NCBI GenBank assembly: GCA_047777345.1
Contig: JBKEEJ010000001.1
Location: 124,001 to 188,000 of the forward strand
Direction: 5' to 3'
DNA from: Anaerocolumna sp047777345
Lineage (GTDB): Bacteria > Bacillota > Clostridia > Lachnospirales > Lachnospiraceae
Length of the DNA: 64,000 nt
In this document: in pieces, positions 60,308-64,000 of the stretch
Layout: every line of letters begins with the position of its first letter
Numbering within the stretch: the stretch's first letter is position 1
Translations under genes and position numbers: made by a program
The notes under the pieces: generated by a model
What the model was told of the DNA's origin: nothing
Databases searched by the model: none
Seen by the model: the letters and a program-made list of their open reading frames with translations, nothing else

Positions 60308-60735
60308 TAATTCGCAGCATGAAAGAAAAGGATTTGCCTGCGGTATACGAAATGGAACGCAGTATTTTCTCAAGACCCTGGAAAATAAGTGATTTTTTGG
60401 AATCAATGAAAGAGGAGAAAAATATTTACCTGGTTGTGGAAGAAATGGGTGAAATCGCAGCTTATTGCGGATTATGGGGCGTTGCCGGAGAAGGACAGAT
60501 TAATAATGTGGCGGTAAAAGAAAAATTCAGAAAAAAGGGAATTGCTTATTCCATGTTAAAAGAGTTAATTGAACGGGGAAGAAAAAAAGGCCTTACTGAT
60601 TTTACCCTGGAAGTCCGGGTAAGCAATCTGGCTGCCATTAAGTTATATCATAAATTGGGTTTTCAGGATGCCGGTATAAGAAAGAATTTTTACGAGGCTC
60701 CCACAGAAGATGCCTTGATTATGTGGCTTAAATAA
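60304..60735 (+). CDS. rimI: Ribosomal protein S18-alanine N-acetyltransferase
   Basis: A 143-residue GNAT acetyltransferase. Start GTG at 60304 overlaps the tsaB stop. Visible are the N-terminal IRSMKEKDLPAVYEMERSIF, the acetyl-CoA loop VKEKFRKKGIAYSML and the C-terminal LEVRVSNLAAIKLYHKLGF. RimI acetylates the N-terminal alanine of ribosomal protein S18. The position after tsaB is the common order in Firmicutes and supports this over other GNAT roles. Confidence 0.92.
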   Translation: MIIRSMKEKDLPAVYEMERSIFSRPWKISDFLESMKEEKNIYLVVEEMGEIAAYCGLWGVAGEGQINNVAVKEKFRKKGIAYSMLKELIERGRKKGLTDFTLEVRVSNLAAIKLYHKLGFQDAGIRKNFYEAPTEDALIMWLK

Positions 60736-60883
60736 ATGGTATGTTTTTGAATCCACGAGTTTCCCGTAGGGGAGTTGGTTATTACTGGAAGACAGGAATA
60801 CATTAATTCCCACTGTAAAAATGACATGGTTAACGTTATAATGTATTTTAGAAGTTGGCCAGGTTAAGCAGGAGGAATGACAC

Positions 60884-61126
60884 ATGGACATGGTAAGGAA
60901 GAAGCAAATGGTTAAAGACATAAGGTGTAACGTGTGTGGAAGGAAAATTACCATAGAACAAGGAATTATGAAGGAAGATGTTTTTGAAGCAACCAAGGAA
61001 TGGGGTTATTTTTCAAAATATGACATGGAAATTCATAAATTCAATATATGTGAAGCGTGTTATGATAAACTAATTGCAACTTTTAAAATACCGGTTGAAG
61101 TAATAGAGAAAAAAGAAGTCTTATAA
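60884..61126 (+). CDS. Small protein with two CxxC pairs, unknown function
   Basis: An 80-residue protein I do not recognise. Two cysteine pairs (CNVCGRK near residue 15 and CEACYDK near 56) are 37 residues apart, enough to bind one zinc as a ribbon. The segment between (KEDVFEATKEWGYFSKYDMEIHKFNICE) looks well ordered. Ribosome site CAGGAGGAATG, and a terminator follows, so it is likely a real, separately transcribed gene. Zinc-ribbon proteins of this size are often nucleic-acid or protein adaptors; nothing here narrows it. Confidence 0.8.
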   Translation: MDMVRKKQMVKDIRCNVCGRKITIEQGIMKEDVFEATKEWGYFSKYDMEIHKFNICEACYDKLIATFKIPVEVIEKKEVL

Positions 61127-61137
61127 GGACCCTTGCT

Positions 61138-61193
61138 GCAGGAAATCACTTTTGCTTATTAAACAAATGGGAAAGTGATTTCTTGCTTTTTTT
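61138..61193 (+). terminator. Terminator of the small zinc-ribbon gene
   Basis: GCAGGAAATCACTTT (61138-61152) pairs with AAAGTGATTTCTTGC (61172-61186), followed by a T tract. The remaining 245 bases to the next gene hold nothing recognisable. Confidence 0.85.
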
Positions 61194-61438
61194 ATGCCCA
61201 ATTTTATTATTGCCCATTTTACTTATTTTTATTATTGTGGTTAATGGGAAAGGAGCCTTTAAACCTGGTGGCTTGATAATGCAAAACCATTATGTTAATA
61301 TGGAGTAAAAAAGGTTATAGAAATATGTGTATGTACTTTTGGGATAGGGATAAACTATTGGTAAAACACGTATTGAATTTATGACCCATTTGGTGTTTAT
61401 GAAGCAGATGATAGAGAAAGAATAAGCGAGGATATTTC

Positions 61439-62353
61439 ATGTTAGATGTTTGTTTACTTGGTACCAGCGGAATGATGCCTTTGCCCAACCGTTGGCTTAC
61501 AGCTTTGATGACCAGATATAATGGTTCCAGTTTGTTAATCGATTGCGGAGAAGGAACTCAGATTGCCATTAAGGAAAAAGGATGGAGTTTTCATCCTATC
61601 GATATTATATGTTTTACCCATTATCATGGAGATCATATCAGTGGTCTGCCGGGTTTACTTCTTTCTATGGGGAATGCAGACAGAAAAGAGCCGGTTACCA
61701 TGATCGGACCCAAAGGACTGGAGCGGGTGGTAAATGCACTTCGTGTCATAGCACCGGAACTTCCCTTTGAAATCCGTTTTATTGAACTGTCAAAACCTTT
61801 TGAAGAAATCCGTATCAATGGTTATGTAATACAGGCCTTTAAGGTAAACCATAATGTAACCTGTTACGGTTATAATATTATTATTGAACGAGGCGGCAGA
61901 TTTTATGTGGAAAAAGCCAATGAGAATCAGGTTCCTCAGATATACTGGAGCAGGCTTCAGAAAGGGGAAATTATACAGGACGGTGAAATCACCTATACCC
62001 CCGATATGGTACTGGGGCCACCCAGAAAAGGAATAAAGCTAACCTATTGTACGGACACCCGGCCGGTTGATACCATTGCGGAGCATGCAAAAAATGCAGA
62101 TCTATTTATCTGCGAAGGAATGTATGGCGAAAACGATAAGTTAGATAAGGCAAAAGACCATAAACATATGACTTTTTATGAAGCAGCTCAGCTGGCAAAA
62201 GCAGCCGAAGTTAAGGAACTGTGGCTGACTCATTTCAGTCCGTCCCTTATAAGGCCGGAAGATTATATGGAAGCCACAAGGACTATTTTCCCCAATGCTA
62301 AGGCGGGAAAAGATAAAAAAAGCATTACACTGGAATTTGATCCCAACGAATGA
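61439..62353 (+). CDS. rnz: Ribonuclease Z
   Basis: A 304-residue metallo-beta-lactamase-fold nuclease that trims tRNA 3' ends. The zinc motif HYHGDHISGLPG is near residue 61 (HxHxDH), the start LDVCLLGTSGMMPLPNRW is typical, and GMYGE...DKAKDHKHMTFYEAAQLAKAA and LTHFSPSL supply the remaining ligands. The bacterial short form is about 300 residues, as here. The ribosome site is weak (AGCGAGGATATTTC). It stands between separate transcripts. Confidence 0.92.
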   Translation: MLDVCLLGTSGMMPLPNRWLTALMTRYNGSSLLIDCGEGTQIAIKEKGWSFHPIDIICFTHYHGDHISGLPGLLLSMGNADRKEPVTMIGPKGLERVVNALRVIAPELPFEIRFIELSKPFEEIRINGYVIQAFKVNHNVTCYGYNIIIERGGRFYVEKANENQVPQIYWSRLQKGEIIQDGEITYTPDMVLGPPRKGIKLTYCTDTRPVDTIAEHAKNADLFICEGMYGENDKLDKAKDHKHMTFYEAAQLAKAAEVKELWLTHFSPSLIRPEDYMEATRTIFPNAKAGKDKKSITLEFDPNE

Positions 62354-62359
62354 AATATT

Positions 62360-62391
62360 ACCTCAGACCGGTTAGAAACCAGTCTGAGGTT
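62360..62391. terminator. Hairpin after rnz
   Basis: ACCTCAGAC pairs with GTCTGAGGT, with a further CGGTT/AACC arm inside. No T tract follows on the + strand, so it may be a weak terminator. Confidence 0.5.
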
Positions 62392-62484
62392 AAGTTCATT
62401 TGAGTAAAACTTTTATCAAAGAGACTTTCAGGAAAGATAGAGAAATTTACGAGTGTGAAAAACATATTACAGGAAGGATAAGGA

Positions 62485-63567
62485 ATGGTTAAAGACATAT
62501 TAAAACATGAAATTTTAAAAAGTGAAAAATTAAAAAATAAAGAAACAGAGAAAGATGTTCTGATACTTGCAATAGAAACATCCTGCGATGAAACTTCGGC
62601 GGCGGTTGTTAAAAACGGAAGGACTGTTTTATCCAATATCATTTCTTCCCAAATCGATCTCCATACGATTTATGGCGGAGTGGTGCCGGAGATTGCTTCC
62701 AGAAAGCATATCGAAAAGATTAATCAGGTAATTAAGGAAGCATTGAAAAAGGCAAATGTAACTTTTAATGACATAGATGCCATTGGAGTTACATATGGAC
62801 CGGGACTGGTAGGCGCACTATTGGTAGGAGTGGCAGAAGCAAAGGCAATCAGTTACGCATTGAAAAAACCTCTGATCGGAGTTCACCACATAGAAGGCCA
62901 TGTGTCCGCCAATTTTATTGAAAACAAAGATTTAGAACCTCCTTTTCTTTGTTTGATTGTATCCGGAGGACATACCCATATCGTTATTGTAAAAGATTAC
63001 GGCAAATATGAGATAATCGGAAAAACCAGAGATGATGCGGCAGGGGAAGCTTTTGATAAGGTAGCAAGGGCCATTGGGCTAGGTTACCCCGGAGGACCAA
63101 AGATTGATAAACTGGCAAAGGAAGGAAATAAGTCTGCCGTTGTATTCCCAAGAGCCAATATCGAAGGATTTCCCTATGATTTCAGCTTTAGTGGTGTAAA
63201 ATCAGCCGTATTGAATTATCTTAATTCCTGTGCCATGAAAAACGTGACGGTAAATAAGGCGGATATTGCGGCTTCTTTCCAGGAAGCGGTAGTGGATGCC
63301 CTGGTAACAAAAACAATGGCTGCGGCAGCAGAATACCATATGGACAAAATAGCAATCGCAGGAGGTGTTGCGGCTAATTCAGCCTTAAGAGGTGCCATGG
63401 AGGAGGCATGCGAAAAACATGGAATGAAATTATATTATCCTTCGCCCATATTATGTACTGACAATGCCGCCATGATAGGTGCGGCAGCATATTACGAATA
63501 TTTGAATGGAACCAGACACGGACTGGATTTAAATGCTGTCCCAAATTTAAAGATTGGACAAAGATAG
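62485..63567 (+). CDS. tsaD: tRNA N6-adenosine threonylcarbamoyltransferase TsaD
   Basis: A 360-residue ASKHA enzyme that transfers the threonylcarbamoyl group to A37 of tRNA. The family motifs are LAIETSCDETSAAVV, the metal-binding HHIEGH (His135, His139), FLCLIVSGGHTHIV, and KIAIAGGVAANSALR near the end. There is an N-terminal extension of about 25 Lys/Glu-rich residues before the domain; the ATG at 62485 has AAGGATAAGGA before it and there is no better internal start. It completes the TsaE-TsaB-TsaD set of this window (TsaC/YwlC is not seen). Confidence 0.94.
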   Translation: MVKDILKHEILKSEKLKNKETEKDVLILAIETSCDETSAAVVKNGRTVLSNIISSQIDLHTIYGGVVPEIASRKHIEKINQVIKEALKKANVTFNDIDAIGVTYGPGLVGALLVGVAEAKAISYALKKPLIGVHHIEGHVSANFIENKDLEPPFLCLIVSGGHTHIVIVKDYGKYEIIGKTRDDAAGEAFDKVARAIGLGYPGGPKIDKLAKEGNKSAVVFPRANIEGFPYDFSFSGVKSAVLNYLNSCAMKNVTVNKADIAASFQEAVVDALVTKTMAAAAEYHMDKIAIAGGVAANSALRGAMEEACEKHGMKLYYPSPILCTDNAAMIGAAAYYEYLNGTRHGLDLNAVPNLKIGQR

Positions 63568-63651
63568 GGAAAAAATCAACTTTAAATAAAACCTTAATTT
63601 CAGTTAAAAATTTCAAGTAAACCTATTTCAACACGAAAGGTATGTTTATAC

Positions 63652-64000
63652 ATGAAAAATAAAAAGACAACCGCTATTATTCTGGCTGCCGGAACGGGAA
63701 AACGTATGAAAAGCAATATAGCCAAGCAGTATCTTTTGCTGGATGGGAAACCCGTACTGTATTATTCGGTAAAGGCATTTGAGGAAAGCAGTGTCGATGA
63801 AATTATTCTTGTGGTAGGTAAAAATGACATTGATTACTGCAAAGAAAACATCGTTGACCAATATAATTTTAAGAAAGTAGCCGGAATAATTGAAGGAGGC
63901 AAAGAAAGATACCATTCGGTTTATAATGGATTAAAAAGCATTCAGGCTGCGGATAAGGTGTTGATTCATGATGGCGTAAGACCATTGGTAACGGTTGATA
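63652..64000 (+). CDS. ispD: 2-C-methyl-D-erythritol 4-phosphate cytidylyltransferase, 5' part
   Basis: The first 116 codons are present; the gene runs off the window. It begins MKNKKTTAIILAAGTGKRMK with the nucleotide-binding LAAGTGKRM loop, then KQYLLLDGKPVLYYS and IIEGGKERYHSVYNGL, and reaches VLIHDGVRPLV. These are hallmarks of IspD, the CTP-dependent third step of the non-mevalonate isoprenoid pathway. TarI (ribitol-phosphate cytidylyltransferase) shares the fold, but GGKERYHSV and HDGVRP favour IspD. The ribosome site is CGAAAGG, a little far from the ATG. Confidence 0.9.
   Translation, partial: MKNKKTTAIILAAGTGKRMKSNIAKQYLLLDGKPVLYYSVKAFEESSVDEIILVVGKNDIDYCKENIVDQYNFKKVAGIIEGGKERYHSVYNGLKSIQAADKVLIHDGVRPLVTVD

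Noticed and set aside
1..64000. CRISPR array, tRNA or rRNA genes
   Set aside because: No regularly spaced repeats, no cloverleaf with CCA-type acceptor and no conserved rRNA strings were noticed.

Overview
The window reads as part of the chromosome of a low-GC, anaerobic, endospore-former-type Firmicute, most probably a Lachnospiraceae/Clostridia member. This is inferred from gene content: a single SecA next to a frameshifted prfB, long-form HPF, a XylFII-LytS/YesN-type sugar-sensing system, ECF riboflavin uptake, a siroheme/ferredoxin sulfite reductase, radical SAM chemistry, and AT-rich spacers with AAGGAGG-type ribosome sites. Almost all genes lie on the + strand.

Layout. 1-10.6 kb is housekeeping: a CPBP membrane protease, a hidden minus-strand yjfB, trxB, a secreted SH3-NlpC/P60 cell-wall hydrolase, hpf, a 6S-like structured RNA, secA, prfB with programmed +1 frameshift, and an orphan cheW. 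10.6-12.1 kb is an IS91-family (HUH) insertion element. 12.2-16.8 kb is the aspartate-family amino acid block pheB-hom-apgM-lysC.

16.8-26.9 kb is the most unusual region, a sulfur-acquisition island. A minus-strand AraC-type regulator, a cytosolic histidine kinase and a JAMM/M67 peptidase diverge from a + strand set: small sulfite reductase, TusA-like protein, lone receiver, MoeB/ThiF-type E1 and a ThiS-type sulfur carrier. After tandem hairpins follow an SsuA-like lipoprotein, a radical SAM protein with a CX9CX2C cluster motif, a split-barrel flavoprotein, and an SsuC/SsuB-type permease and ATPase. I infer import of an organosulfur compound, anaerobic release of sulfite, reduction, and loading of sulfur onto a carrier whose C-terminus (GGGN) needs trimming.

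26.9-37.7 kb: YitT, a pentose/multiple-sugar ABC transporter, a small membrane protein, then a membrane-anchored sugar-binding sensor, LytS-type kinase, YesN-type regulator and a second binding protein. The last two carry single-base indels (two in the regulator that compensate each other, three in the binding protein), which look like either decay or sequence errors. 37.8-41.6 kb is a minus-strand riboflavin operon (ribD-ribE-ribBA-ribH) lying between near-identical direct repeats derived from the 3' end of that second binding protein, so it looks like an inserted or excisable cassette. It has no FMN riboswitch, whereas ribU at 58.3 kb does.

41.9-44 kb is tex. 44.4-57.9 kb is an exopolysaccharide/capsule locus: PssD/PssE-like glycosyltransferase pair, Wzy-like polymerase, two GT4 enzymes, TupA-like ATP-grasp, flippase, nucleotide-sugar epimerase, unknown membrane protein, priming phosphoglycosyltransferase, PHP phosphatase, Wzz-like/CpsC, CpsD kinase and UDP-glucose dehydrogenase. 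58-64 kb returns to core genes: FMN riboswitch-ribU, tsaE-tsaB-rimI, a small Cys4 protein, rnz, tsaD and the start of ispD. No tRNA, rRNA or CRISPR array was seen.
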